DNA from: Runella slithyformis DSM 19594
Lineage (GTDB): Bacteria; Bacteroidota; Bacteroidia; Cytophagales; Spirosomataceae
Assembly (NCBI RefSeq): GCF_000218895.1
Contig: NC_015703.1
Span: 3,609,001 to 3,673,000, forward strand
Length of the DNA stretch: 64,000 nucleotides
Direction of reading: 5' to 3'
Shown in pieces: positions 1-9,778 of this stretch. A program made the position numbers and the translations under genes. The first letter of the stretch is position 1, and every line of letters begins with the position of its first letter. Below the pieces are notes generated by a model. The model did not search any database and had not been told where the DNA came from. It saw only the letters and a program-made list of their open reading frames with translations.

Positions 1-1011
<1,011 letters not shown>

Positions 1012-1030
1012 TTCAGCCCTTCATAGCTTA

Positions 1031-1070
1031 CCAAAAAAGGTGGCCCGGCAACGGACCACCTTTTTTGGTT
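1031..1070 (+). terminator. Rho-independent terminator of katG
   Basis: A perfect 13-bp stem, CCAAAAAAGGTGG at 1031-1043 and CCACCTTTTTTGG at 1056-1068, closes a 12-base loop and carries its own T-run. It lies 20 bases after the katG stop and fits an intrinsic terminator. The A-run on the left arm would also let it act on the opposite strand. Confidence 0.85.
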
Positions 1071-1325
1071 TCTCCGTAGAGCGGCTTTTTGAGATTGAGA
1101 ATGCGGTCTTCGGCAAAATTTCCGGACAGCGTCACAATGACACCTTCTCTCTGCAATTCATCCCATTTTTAGCTCGGTTCACATCATTTTTTCATTCAGG
1201 GCAGCTTACTTTAGTATTCTTGCTGCCGAAAGCTGCGGCATCGTCCGGTAATCCCGAAGCGGTGCATTTAAACTAATAACTACGGAACGAAGACAAAATG
1301 TATCAACCTTTTTATCAACCGGACC

Positions 1326-3737
1326 ATGATCGGAAGCTACATCAAAACCTCAAAACGCAATTTAATGCGCAACAAATTGTTTTCCTTCATCAATATTGTC
1401 GGCCTTGCCATCAGTATGTCCGTTGGCTTACTGCTGATCGCCTTTGTGCTCGACCTGCACTCATACGATAGGTTTCATACGAAGGGGGATAGGATCTACC
1501 GCATTACCAACGTACTGACTTCGAATCGTGAACAAAGCAGCAAGTTTGCTTCCACTTCCATCAAGGCCGGAAAGCTTATCCGGGAGAAAGTGACCGGCAT
1601 TGAAGAAGTAGCCATTCTGCGCGACTTTTCGCAGGATGCCAAAGTGGACAACACGATCCTTCCCGTCAAAGGCTTTTGGGCGGAGCCATCGATGTTGAGG
1701 ATATTTACATTTCCGATGTTGGAAGGTAATCCCGACACGGCACTGAAAGACCCCTATTCGATCGTGCTTACGGAGGCGGCGGCAAAAAAGCTTTTCGGCA
1801 ACGAGCCGGCGCTGGGCAAGGCGATTCAGTTTGATAGCCTCAATTACCGGGTGACCGGCATCATGAAAGACATTCCCTTCTTTTCGCACATCCATTTTGA
1901 GGCATTGGTATCGTTCTCAACGGCTGAGCAACTTAATCGAAATGATAAGAATTTCGAACAGTGGAGCAATATGTCGTTAAATTATGTTTACCTCCTGCTG
2001 CCTTCAACTGCCGATATTGCTTCTATCCGGTCGCAGTTTACTGCCATTGCCAAGGAGGAAAACCGTGTCGAAGAAAGTTCTTTCATTCAACTTGAGCTTC
2101 TTCCTTTATACAATATCGTGGTCGGAGAGAATCTTCGGGATATGCGTGGCTCCGTAGGCCCTCACATGCCTCCGGTCATGCTGTGGATAGTGGGCGGGCT
2201 GGCACTCGTTGTGCTGTTGTCGGCGTGTTTCAACTATACCAATCTGTCAATCGCACGCGGCATACGGCGTTTTAAGGAAGTAGGGCTGCGCAAAGCGATC
2301 GGGGCCGGAAAGAGTCAGGTATGGCAGCAGTTTCTCGCCGAGGCGATCATGATCTCGCTGGCAGCCCTTTTTCTTTCCTTCTTCCTCTTCCTCTTATTAC
2401 GGCCGCAGTTGATAAGTCTGGCGCCGGAGATGCAGCGCACGGTGAAACTTGATCTTACGCCGGCTATGATCATAGCCTTTCTCCTTTTTTCGGTTACCGT
2501 TGGGGTGGCGGCCGGCTTCATGCCTGCCCTGTTTTTTTCAAAAGTCAGCGCGATCAGCGCACTCAGGAATGTGTCATCGGTGAAAGTGTTTAAACGCCTG
2601 ACAATCAGACGAATACTGGTGGTGGTTCAATACACCGTTACGCTGATCTTTATAACAACGACCGCCATTGGCTATGTACAGTATAAAAATATACTTGAAT
2701 TCGACTTGGGATTCAAGACGGAAAATATTTTGAACATCAATATGCAGGGGAACAAATCGGATGCGTTTTTCAGGGAGCTCAGCGAAATGCCGGAAGTAAC
2801 GGCACTGTCGAAGTCGCTTATAATTACCGCTGTCGGGAATGCATGGGGTGGCTTTATGAAATACAAAGATTCGCGCGACTCTGCCTTGGTTTTGACCAAC
2901 CATATCGATGAGAACTATCTGGCGCTGCACGAATACAAGCTCATTGCCGGAGAAAATTTCAGGGCGCGCCCCACCACAACCGCCGCCGCGACAGAAGTAA
3001 TCGTTAATCAACAGGTCTTAAAACGATTTAATATCGGTAACAAAAATCCCGAGAAAGCAATAGGAGAGGAGATCACATTCAGCAGTTTTCACGGAACACG
3101 CAGAATGACAATCATTGGCGTGATGAAAGACTTTCACTATGGCAAAGTTGACAACCTCATTGAGCCGACAGCATTCATGTTCCGAACACCTGACGACAGG
3201 ACGATCATCAATGCTAAAATACGAAGCAACGACATGCCGGCAACCTTGGCAAAGATCGAGTCTGCCTGGAAAAAATTCGATCGCGTTCATCCCTTTCAGG
3301 CTAAATTCTATGATGAAGAAATAGAGGAAGCTTACAGCGAGTTTTCCGTCATGATAAAGATCATTGGCTTCCTATCCTTCCTCGCCATTTCTATCGCATC
3401 AATGGGATTGTTCGGAATGGTGGCATTTACCACCGAAACCAGGCTGAAGGAGATCAGTATCCGTAAAGTGATGGGTGCAAGCTACGGCAACCTTATCTTC
3501 TTATTGAGCCGTAATTTCATCTTACTGTTGTCGATATCGGCATTCATCGCTTTGCCCGTAACCTACCTTTTTTTTGAAAAAATGGTACTCACCCGTTTCC
3601 CGTATCATACGCCCGTACAGGCCGTTGAGTTGTTGGTCGGCTTACCGGCGGTATTGCTGATCGCCTTCCTCATGATCGGTTCGCAAACAATGAAGGCAGC
3701 AAAGAGTAATCCGGCGGAAGTACTGAAGAGTCAATAG
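1326..3737 (+). CDS. FtsX/MacB-type ABC transporter permease
   Basis: An 803-residue inner-membrane permease of the large Bacteroidota family that pairs two MacB-like periplasmic core domains with two FtsX domains. The first membrane helix is near residues 20-42 (FINIVGLAISMSVGLLLIAF). A periplasmic domain follows to about residue 280, then three helices (about 285-400) with the FtsX signature GLRKAIGAGKSQVWQQFLAEA. A central helix leads to the second periplasmic domain, and the last three helices (about 675-795) contain the repeat signature EISIRKVMGASYGNLIFLLS. No ATP-binding subunit is adjacent, so it probably works with an ATPase encoded elsewhere. The substrate cannot be read from sequence; relatives are linked to lipoprotein, peptide or antimicrobial export. 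The ATG at 1326 starts just before the basic segment KTSKRNLMRNK, normal for this family. Confidence 0.9.
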   Translation: MIGSYIKTSKRNLMRNKLFSFINIVGLAISMSVGLLLIAFVLDLHSYDRFHTKGDRIYRITNVLTSNREQSSKFASTSIKAGKLIREKVTGIEEVAILRDFSQDAKVDNTILPVKGFWAEPSMLRIFTFPMLEGNPDTALKDPYSIVLTEAAAKKLFGNEPALGKAIQFDSLNYRVTGIMKDIPFFSHIHFEALVSFSTAEQLNRNDKNFEQWSNMSLNYVYLLLPSTADIASIRSQFTAIAKEENRVEESSFIQLELLPLYNIVVGENLRDMRGSVGPHMPPVMLWIVGGLALVVLLSACFNYTNLSIARGIRRFKEVGLRKAIGAGKSQVWQQFLAEAIMISLAALFLSFFLFLLLRPQLISLAPEMQRTVKLDLTPAMIIAFLLFSVTVGVAAGFMPALFFSKVSAISALRNVSSVKVFKRLTIRRILVVVQYTVTLIFITTTAIGYVQYKNILEFDLGFKTENILNINMQGNKSDAFFRELSEMPEVTALSKSLIITAVGNAWGGFMKYKDSRDSALVLTNHIDENYLALHEYKLIAGENFRARPTTTAAATEVIVNQQVLKRFNIGNKNPEKAIGEEITFSSFHGTRRMTIIGVMKDFHYGKVDNLIEPTAFMFRTPDDRTIINAKIRSNDMPATLAKIESAWKKFDRVHPFQAKFYDEEIEEAYSEFSVMIKIIGFLSFLAISIASMGLFGMVAFTTETRLKEISIRKVMGASYGNLIFLLSRNFILLLSISAFIALPVTYLFFEKMVLTRFPYHTPVQAVELLVGLPAVLLIAFLMIGSQTMKAAKSNPAEVLKSQ

Positions 3738-3777
3738 ATGCTGTGGCTGCCGTTGACAGGCGCTGTAAAATACTGAA

Positions 3778-3823
3778 TGTGTACATTGCAGGATTGTTTT
3801 AAGTCAATCCTACAGGGTACACA
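3778..3823. repeat. Imperfect inverted repeat between convergent genes
   Basis: TGTGTAC at 3778-3784 pairs with GTACACA at 3817-3823, and inside it GGATTG pairs with CAATCC around a short loop. It lies between the convergent permease and dnaE 3' ends. A shared transcript-end structure is likely, but there is no clear T-run. Confidence 0.4.
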
Positions 3824-3850
3824 TTTATCCATTAGCCTTAAAATAGACCG

Positions 3851-6800
3851 TTAATTCACGGAGAATTTCACGCCGCCCATGCTTTCCAGCAGTTTGAAAA
3901 AGGCGTTGGTGGGGGCTACGCGGTGCGTGCGGGACTGGAGTTTTATCTCCGTGCGGGTGAGGTTGTCCAACACCGAAACCGACAGTGAGCAGTTGCCGGG
4001 ATGGGCCTGCACGGCTTCGTTGAGTTTGGAAACCAATACACCGTCCAGCAGGTCCAGATCCAACTGTAATTTGATCTCTTTGGTGAGTTTTTCGCGCACT
4101 TCGCTCAGCAACTGCATTGAACTGATCTTGAACTCGTATTGGTCGTCTGATTTCCAGCGGGTCTGTATCTTACCTTTTACAAACAGAAAGTGCCCCGTTT
4201 GGATGTAGGCCGAGAATTTAACGAAATCTTCTCCGAAAAGCGCCATTTCCATGGAGCCGGCGTAATCTTCCAGTTTGAAGATACAAAACGGATTGCCCGT
4301 TTTGGTGGTTCTGATCTGAAAACTGCTCACAATACCTGCCACGGTCACGTCTTTGCCGAACAGCAACGGCTTACCGCCAATCTCTACGTTGACCGGTCCC
4401 GCGGTTTCGGTGACCTCCTCATCGCTCGCTTCGAGGAGCTCGGAGGTGGCCATCACGCGGTCGAGCGTACAGGTGCAGAAGTTGTCCAGTTCTAACCGAA
4501 ACATATCCAGCGGGTGGCCGGAAATGTAGAAACCGACCACTTCTTTCTCAAACCGCAGCCGCTCAATATCGCCCCATGGCTCCACGTTGGGCGCTTTGGG
4601 GCGTGCAATGTCAGACCGGCCGCCGCCAAATCCGCCAAACAGCGATGCCTGGGCGTTGGATTTTTCAGCCTGTACGGCGTTGGCGTAGCGGATGAGTTTT
4701 TCGATAAGATTTTGCTGTTCACCGTCTGCCGCCGTAAAATACTGCGCACGGTGGAAGTCTTCAAAGAGGTCAAATGCCCCTGCGTAGGCCAGCGATTCAA
4801 TGGTTTTTTTGTTGACCGTCCGCAAATTAACGCGGGTCATAAAATCATAAATATCTTTGTACGGACCATTTTTGTCGCGTTCTTCAATGATGCTTTCCAC
4901 GGCGGCGTCGCCCGTGCCTTTGATACCGCCCAGCCCGAAGCGGATCTCGCCGCGTTTGTTCACACCAAAGCGCCGCTCCGATTCGTTGACGTCGGGGCCG
5001 AGTACCGGCAGGCCGATGGCCTTACATTCTTCCAAAAAGAAGGTCAGTTTTTCAATGTTTCCCAACGAGCTCGTCATCACCGCCGCCATGTATTCCGACG
5101 GATAATGCGATTTGAGATAGGCTGTTTGGTAGGCCACAAAGGCGTAGCAGGTCGAGTGCGATTTGTTGAAGGCATATGATGCAAAGGCTTCCCAGTCGGT
5201 CCATACCTTGTCGAGTTTTTTCTCGTCCAAGCCGTTTTTCTTCCCGCCTTCGATGAATTTGCTCTTCATCTTGTTCAGTACCTCAATCTGTTTTTTCCCC
5301 ATCGCCTTCCGCAGCACGTCGGCATCGCCTTTGGTAAAGCCTGCCAGTTTTTGAGAAAGAAGCATGATCTGTTCCTGATACGTACAAATACCGTATGTAT
5401 CTCCGAGGTATTCTTCCATTTCGGGCAAATCATACTCCACTTTTTCGCGACCGTGTTTACGGTTGATAAAGTTAGGAATGTAAGCGATCGGACCCGGTCG
5501 GTAGAGGGCGTTCATGGCGATGAGGTCCTCAAAACGGTCGGGTTTCAGCTCGCGCATGTATTTCTTCATGCCGTCGGATTCAAACTGAAACACGGCGTTG
5601 GTATCACCGCGCTGGAAGAGTTCAAATACCTTGGGGTCGTCGAGCGGAATGTAGTCAATATCGATCTTGACGCCGTGATTGGCCTCGATCATCCGCAGGG
5701 CTTCTTTGATGATGGTGAGGTTTCGCAACCCTAAAAAGTCCATCTTGATAACGCCTGCATCCTCAATGATCTTTCCTTCGTACTGCGTAATGAGCAATTC
5801 CGATTCTTTGGACGTACTGACCGGAATCAGGTTGGTCAGATCTTCGGGCGCAATGATGATTCCCGCCGCGTGGATGCCCACGTTGCGGACGGTGCCTTCC
5901 AATTTCACGGCTTCTCTCAATACTCGGGCGGTGAGGTCGTTCCCTTTGAGCATTTCGCGCAGCTTTTTCAGGTTTTCGACCTCATCAGGCGAGATGACCT
6001 CCGCCATTTTTTCGATGGGCACGTTGAATACCTTGTTCAGGTTCATGTTGTAAGTCGGCTTATCAGGCACCAACTTCACCACGGCGTTGGCTTCCGCCAA
6101 CGGAAGGTCCATCACCCGTGCCACGTCTTTGATGGACGATTTGGCCGCCATGGTACCATAGGTGATGATCTGCGCCACCTGATTTTTGCCGTATTTCTGC
6201 ACCACATAATCAATTACTTTCTGACGACCTTCGTCGTCGAAGTCCGTATCAATATCGGGCATGGAGATCCGGTCCGGATTCAGAAAACGCTCAAACAGCA
6301 GGTCGTACTTGATAGGGTCGATGTTGGTGATTCCAATCGCGTAGGCCACCGCACTTCCCGCCGCCGAACCCCGCCCGGGGCCGATGAGCACACCCATGTC
6401 GCGGCCTGCCTGAATGAAGTCGGCTACGATAAGGAAGTAGCCGGGAAAACCCATATTTTTGATGGTATTCAACTCAAAGTTGAGTCGTTCTTCGATCTCG
6501 GGCGTAATCTCTTTGTATTTCTTCAGCGCCCCTTCAAAGGTCCAATGCTTGAGGTATTCCCACTGATTGAGCACGTCGGCGGTGAGTTCTTTCATCCTGC
6601 CGTTGAAGTCGATCATCTGGGAAATGCTGTGTTTTTTGAATTCTTCCGGGATGGGGAAGTTGGGCAGCAGAATGTCGCGATTAAGCTTCAGCAGTTCTAC
6701 TTTGTCGACAATCTCCTGCGTGTTGTCCAGCGATTCGGGAAGGTCGCTGAACGTTTTAAGCATTTCCGATTTGGTTTTGAAATAAAACTCATCGTTGAAA

Positions 6801-7555
6801 AACGCAAATCGGGTGCCTTTGGGCATTGGATTGGCGTCGTCAAAATCCTTATTGGTAGGAGTGGCCTGTTTGTCGCCGGTGTTTACACAAAGCAAAATAT
6901 CGTGCGCGTTGGCATCGTCCTGTTCTACATAGTGACTGTCATTGGAGCAGATCACCTTGACATTAAACTCTTTGGCGTACTTGAGCAGGGATTCGTTGGC
7001 AACGATCTGGTCGCGGATCCCATGCCGCTGGATTTCGACGTAGTAGTCTTCACCAAAGAGATCCAACCACCATTTGAACTCCTGCCGTCCGGCTTCTTCG
7101 CCTTTTTTGATGATGGCCTGCGGCACACTGGCCCCGATGCAACAGGTAGTGGCGATCAGTCCTTTGTGGTATTTTACCAACAGTTCTTTGTCGATACGCG
7201 GATACTTGCCATACATGCCTTCGATAAAGCCCAGGGAACAAAGTTTGGTCAGATTTCGGTAGCCTTCGGCGTTTTTGGCCAGCAGCAGTTGGTGGCGGCG
7301 TACGTCTTTTTGTTCTTTGGTAAACTGTTTTTTGTGACGGTCTTCCACTAAATAAAACTCACAGCCTACAATGGGTTTGATGCCCGTTTTGTGCCCTTCG
7401 GCCACAAATTCAAATACACCGAACATGTTGCCGTGGTCGGTAATGGCAATGGCGGGCATCTCGTCGGCTTTGGCTTTTTTGAACAGCTTTTTTATATCAG
7501 CCGCGCCGTCGAGCAGGGAGTATTGGGTATGGCAGTGTAGGTGGGAAAATTGCAT
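3851..7555 (-). CDS. dnaE: DNA polymerase III subunit alpha
   Basis: The replicative polymerase catalytic subunit, 1234 residues. The N-terminal PHP domain begins HLHCHTQYSLLDG (residues 5-17). The C-family palm shows GPGRGSAAGS near residue 393 and the catalytic acidic motif PDIDTDFDDEGR near residue 432. Fingers and tandem helix-hairpin-helix segments follow (SYAFNKSHSTCYAFVAYQTA, VNLRTVNKKTIESLAYAGAF). An OB fold is near residues 1020-1100 (VTVAGIVSSFQIRTTKTG). The length is normal for a DnaE1 and no intein is seen. The protein acts in the cytoplasm within the Pol III core and the clamp-loaded replisome. The ATG at 7555 directly precedes the conserved PHP start. Just upstream lies a broken copy of the first 20 or so codons, described separately. 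Confidence 0.98.
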   Translation of the reverse strand: MQFSHLHCHTQYSLLDGAADIKKLFKKAKADEMPAIAITDHGNMFGVFEFVAEGHKTGIKPIVGCEFYLVEDRHKKQFTKEQKDVRRHQLLLAKNAEGYRNLTKLCSLGFIEGMYGKYPRIDKELLVKYHKGLIATTCCIGASVPQAIIKKGEEAGRQEFKWWLDLFGEDYYVEIQRHGIRDQIVANESLLKYAKEFNVKVICSNDSHYVEQDDANAHDILLCVNTGDKQATPTNKDFDDANPMPKGTRFAFFNDEFYFKTKSEMLKTFSDLPESLDNTQEIVDKVELLKLNRDILLPNFPIPEEFKKHSISQMIDFNGRMKELTADVLNQWEYLKHWTFEGALKKYKEITPEIEERLNFELNTIKNMGFPGYFLIVADFIQAGRDMGVLIGPGRGSAAGSAVAYAIGITNIDPIKYDLLFERFLNPDRISMPDIDTDFDDEGRQKVIDYVVQKYGKNQVAQIITYGTMAAKSSIKDVARVMDLPLAEANAVVKLVPDKPTYNMNLNKVFNVPIEKMAEVISPDEVENLKKLREMLKGNDLTARVLREAVKLEGTVRNVGIHAAGIIIAPEDLTNLIPVSTSKESELLITQYEGKIIEDAGVIKMDFLGLRNLTIIKEALRMIEANHGVKIDIDYIPLDDPKVFELFQRGDTNAVFQFESDGMKKYMRELKPDRFEDLIAMNALYRPGPIAYIPNFINRKHGREKVEYDLPEMEEYLGDTYGICTYQEQIMLLSQKLAGFTKGDADVLRKAMGKKQIEVLNKMKSKFIEGGKKNGLDEKKLDKVWTDWEAFASYAFNKSHSTCYAFVAYQTAYLKSHYPSEYMAAVMTSSLGNIEKLTFFLEECKAIGLPVLGPDVNESERRFGVNKRGEIRFGLGGIKGTGDAAVESIIEERDKNGPYKDIYDFMTRVNLRTVNKKTIESLAYAGAFDLFEDFHRAQYFTAADGEQQNLIEKLIRYANAVQAEKSNAQASLFGGFGGGRSDIARPKAPNVEPWGDIERLRFEKEVVGFYISGHPLDMFRLELDNFCTCTLDRVMATSELLEASDEEVTETAGPVNVEIGGKPLLFGKDVTVAGIVSSFQIRTTKTGNPFCIFKLEDYAGSMEMALFGEDFVKFSAYIQTGHFLFVKGKIQTRWKSDDQYEFKISSMQLLSEVREKLTKEIKLQLDLDLLDGVLVSKLNEAVQAHPGNCSLSVSVLDNLTRTEIKLQSRTHRVAPTNAFFKLLESMGGVKFSVN

Positions 7556-7601
7556 ATTGGGGTATCAGTCAATGTTTTTGTAATAAAAAAAGTCTTCAAC
7601 T

Positions 7602-7677
7602 ATCCGCCGTGCCGTCGAGCAGGGAGTATTGGGTTCGGACCGACGCTTCGGTGACAGTGTAGGTGGGAGAATTGCAT
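7602..7677 (-). pseudogene. Broken duplicate of the dnaE 5' end
   Basis: Read on the minus strand, this stretch again begins with the dnaE start: ATG CAA TTC TCC CAC CTA CAC TGT CAC encodes MQFSHLHCH. A 16-base segment absent from dnaE (7635-7650, TCGGACCGACGCTTCG on the plus strand) interrupts it. It then resumes with ACCCAATACTCCCTGCTCGA and ends after GGCGG. Apart from the insertion, only a few third-position-like substitutions separate it from dnaE. The insertion shifts the frame and a TAG follows, so no useful protein can be made. It lies 47 bases upstream of the real dnaE start and 18 bases beyond the end of the neighbouring AT-rich module. That position suggests it is a scar of the event that brought the module in. 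Confidence 0.8.
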
Positions 7678-7694
7678 GGGGTTGCAAGCGTATC

Positions 7695-8086
7695 TTATAT
7701 TCTATGTTCATATCGTATACCTGTGCTGTGTTTGAGCTCCTTACCGATATTTCTTTTAAATCTTTCTTTTGAACGATTCATTTGCTGAGTGTCTTTACCT
7801 CCAACAATAAAACCCCAAATTTGGTGTTTAGGAATAGCACCAAATCGGCTTTTAATATCATGAACGGCTTGTTGTATTTGCTCGAAAGCACCGTCTGCAT
7901 CACAACCGCTTCCCTTTAGTTCAACAAAATAATAACCGTAATCAGTAGGTGTATTCTTTCCGGCACTCATAAACAAATAATCGCATTGTTTTTGGTTTGA
8001 AATGGCAGGTATCAGACATTTGTCCAATTTGATACAACAAACAGCAATGGTTTTATCGTTGCAATAGATGGAAAAAGTTTTACCAT
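7695..8086 (-). CDS. Small PD-(D/E)xK nuclease-like protein, probably frameshifted near its start
   Basis: The downstream partner of the ATPase gene. The long open frame runs from a TTG at 8027 to 7695 (110 residues). Coding-like sequence in that frame continues upstream (FSIYCNDKTIAVCCIKLDKC) without any ATG or GTG. A natural ATG sits at 8086, seven bases after the ATPase stop, but in another frame. One extra A in the run at 8078-8081 would join them and give MVKTFSIYCNDKTIAV followed by the rest, about 130 residues. The body contains CDYLF, then YYFVELKGS, then AFEQIQQAV. This D...ExK...Q order is that of PD-(D/E)xK nucleases, so a DNA- or RNA-cutting role is a reasonable inference. No named family was recognised. 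The frame break could be a real mutation, a programmed shift or a sequencing error. Confidence 0.6.
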
Positions 8087-8092
8087 GTTCAC

Positions 8093-9490
8093 TTACACTG
8101 CGACTGGTTGAACAACATTTTTCTTTCTTTTTAATTTTTTGGTAAACGCTTTCGCCATCTTTGACGGATACTGAATATTTAATAATTCATCAAATTCATT
8201 ACTTATTTGTTGGGTAACGTCGTCAAACAGACGGGCATCCACTCCCTTAAATTCTTGGTTAAGCGCATCTTCTATTTCGCCGTTCACTAAATTATAGGCA
8301 GCAAATTCATCAAAGTTTAGCCATGCAGCCCTGTCAATGATTCGTTCAGCATCACGGGTTTTTATTTCAAAAGCTTTCAGCAGATTATCAAGCACTCGCA
8401 GAATAAACGTGCTGTGCGTGGTAATAAGCAATTGATTTTCAGAGTTTTTGTTGGCTAATATGGCTAAGGACTCGATTAACTCTTTTTGTGCCGCCGCGAA
8501 TAGATGTGATTCAGGCTCTTCAATGACTCGAAATACAGGGTCACCATAGAGCACATGCAAGAAAATGTCTTGAAAAGTACGGATGCTTTCCTGCTGACCG
8601 GAAGAAGCGTTTTGGAGAAAAACGAATTGATTGTTACTGAAGGCCAGTTTTTCGCCTTCAGGATCATTTAAATAACGTCCTTTTAAAACAGCTTCAATTC
8701 GTGTGAGTATTTTTTCTGAATCTGTACAATCAAGGCCGGGATTCAACTCTTTTTCGTCCTCAATGAAGGTTTGAAAATTACCTGATTGGAGAAACTTGTT
8801 TCTTAAAAAACGGTTGTATTGAATAAATTTCAATAATATAATATCATTCTCAGACATATATTTGTGAGCATCTTTCTCATTATATGCTGATAAATTGTTG
8901 TCTAATTTAGCGTAAATTTCTAATAAATGATTGCCTAATGAAATCACTGCATTTCTACTTGCAGGTAAATAAAGATTTAACTGAGTACTTCCGAAAAGAT
9001 TATTGACTATCTTAACAATAGCATTAACAAACCTATCTCTTTCTCTTCTTTCCAAATCACCAAAGGCATCATCCAAACGTTTTAATTCACGATTGAGTCC
9101 AATGGCTTTGTTCAACTTCGAGAGCCAATGCTCAAACTCAATCTTCAATTCTCCTGTTTCAGTTTGATTGATCCTAATAAATTCACCATTGGTGTAAGTA
9201 TAAGTAATTTCAAAATTTGAGAGACGCCTGGAAGAGCTAAACAGCGTAATGAAATAGCTCAGGATTTGTCCTTCTATAACATGCTTTAAGTTATCCTCAG
9301 TTACCAAAAAGCTGCTGATGAAAGGGGTGAGTATTTCTTCCCGGATTGTTTTAAAAAAGTAAATCAACTTTGCTACCGTACTCTTACCGCTGCCTTGTTC
9401 CCCCATCAGGACCGTCATTTTTTTGACATTAATGGGACGGTCTTCTTTATTAACGATTGCTTTGAAGTTTTTTATGAGTATTTGTTCCAT
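8093..9490 (-). CDS. AAA/ABC-like ATPase (SMC/OLD-type), putative defence module component
   Basis: A cytoplasmic ATPase of the AAA_15/AAA_21 type. From the ATG at 9490 it reads MEQILIKNFKAIV; a start further upstream at 9547 would add 19 residues unlike the family. Walker A is GEQGSGKST near residue 31. A long helical, poorly conserved middle follows. The ABC-like signature is ASSGQQE, Walker B is FRVIEEPESHLFAAAQ, and the switch histidine is in LLITTHSTFIL. ATPases of this shape power nucleases or toxins in anti-phage modules such as OLD/Gabija, Septu and PARIS. Here the partner is the small D...ExK protein seven bases downstream. The gene is visibly more AT-rich than dnaE and the kinase beside it, which supports horizontal acquisition. 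The defence role is inferred from family and layout, not shown. Confidence 0.85.
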   Translation of the reverse strand: MEQILIKNFKAIVNKEDRPINVKKMTVLMGEQGSGKSTVAKLIYFFKTIREEILTPFISSFLVTEDNLKHVIEGQILSYFITLFSSSRRLSNFEITYTYTNGEFIRINQTETGELKIEFEHWLSKLNKAIGLNRELKRLDDAFGDLERRERDRFVNAIVKIVNNLFGSTQLNLYLPASRNAVISLGNHLLEIYAKLDNNLSAYNEKDAHKYMSENDIILLKFIQYNRFLRNKFLQSGNFQTFIEDEKELNPGLDCTDSEKILTRIEAVLKGRYLNDPEGEKLAFSNNQFVFLQNASSGQQESIRTFQDIFLHVLYGDPVFRVIEEPESHLFAAAQKELIESLAILANKNSENQLLITTHSTFILRVLDNLLKAFEIKTRDAERIIDRAAWLNFDEFAAYNLVNGEIEDALNQEFKGVDARLFDDVTQQISNEFDELLNIQYPSKMAKAFTKKLKRKKNVVQPVAV

Positions 9491-9544
9491 ATACAAGTTG
9501 ATGGTGTCGATCTCTATCCATATTGAATAGTTCACTATCGAAAC

Positions 9545-9552
9545 CAAAGTTA
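9545..9552 (-). promoter_or_regulatory. Possible -7 promoter box for the ATPase module
   Basis: TAACTTTG on the minus strand fits the Bacteroidota -7 consensus TAnnTTTG, about 55 bases before the ATPase start. No TTG is seen at the expected -33 distance, so the call is weak. Confidence 0.3.
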
Positions 9553-9596
9553 AGCATTTTTACTGTTTATTCGGACCGTCTTTCATTCTACTGTCT

Positions 9597-9767
9597 TCAT
9601 TTCGGATTCGCCATCATCCACGCCGATTGAAAGACCAATGTGGCCCTTTTTTGGAGGACTTGGTAATTGATTTTGTTGGCGGTATCCGAAGGTTGGTGAT
9701 AATCAGGGTGTTCACCATCCATAAAAAAAGCAATCGGAATGCCCTGTTAGGCAAAATTATAACGGTC
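9597..9767 (-). pseudogene. C-terminal remnant of an M28-family aminopeptidase
   Basis: The minus strand from 9767 reads DRYNFA, then a stop (TAA at 9747-9749), then QGIPIAFFMDGEHPDYHQPSD followed by TANKINY and about 20 more residues to a TGA at 9597. This is the end of the M28 Zn-peptidase catalytic domain: YNFA(R/K)xGIP, and a metal-binding His in the HPDYHxPSDT segment. Everything upstream of DRYNFA is missing because the kinase stop codon lies directly before it. The internal stop and the absent catalytic core make it a dead fragment. With the dnaE duplicate on the other side, it marks this stretch as rearranged. Confidence 0.75.
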
Positions 9768-9778
9768 TTACTGTTTCT

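Noticed and set aside
1028-1168. A 46-codon minus-strand frame (DELQREGVIVTLSGNFAED) that runs through the katG terminator.
   Set aside because: It has no start codon, no recognised family and ends in the terminator stem. A coding remnant is possible but cannot be supported.
1040-1276. A 78-codon plus-strand frame after katG.
   Set aside because: It starts inside the terminator hairpin and has no family features; it is likely chance.
5870-7351. A 493-codon plus-strand open frame opposite dnaE.
   Set aside because: It is a mirror of the codon bias of dnaE, with His- and Val-rich sequence and no domain; it is a shadow frame.
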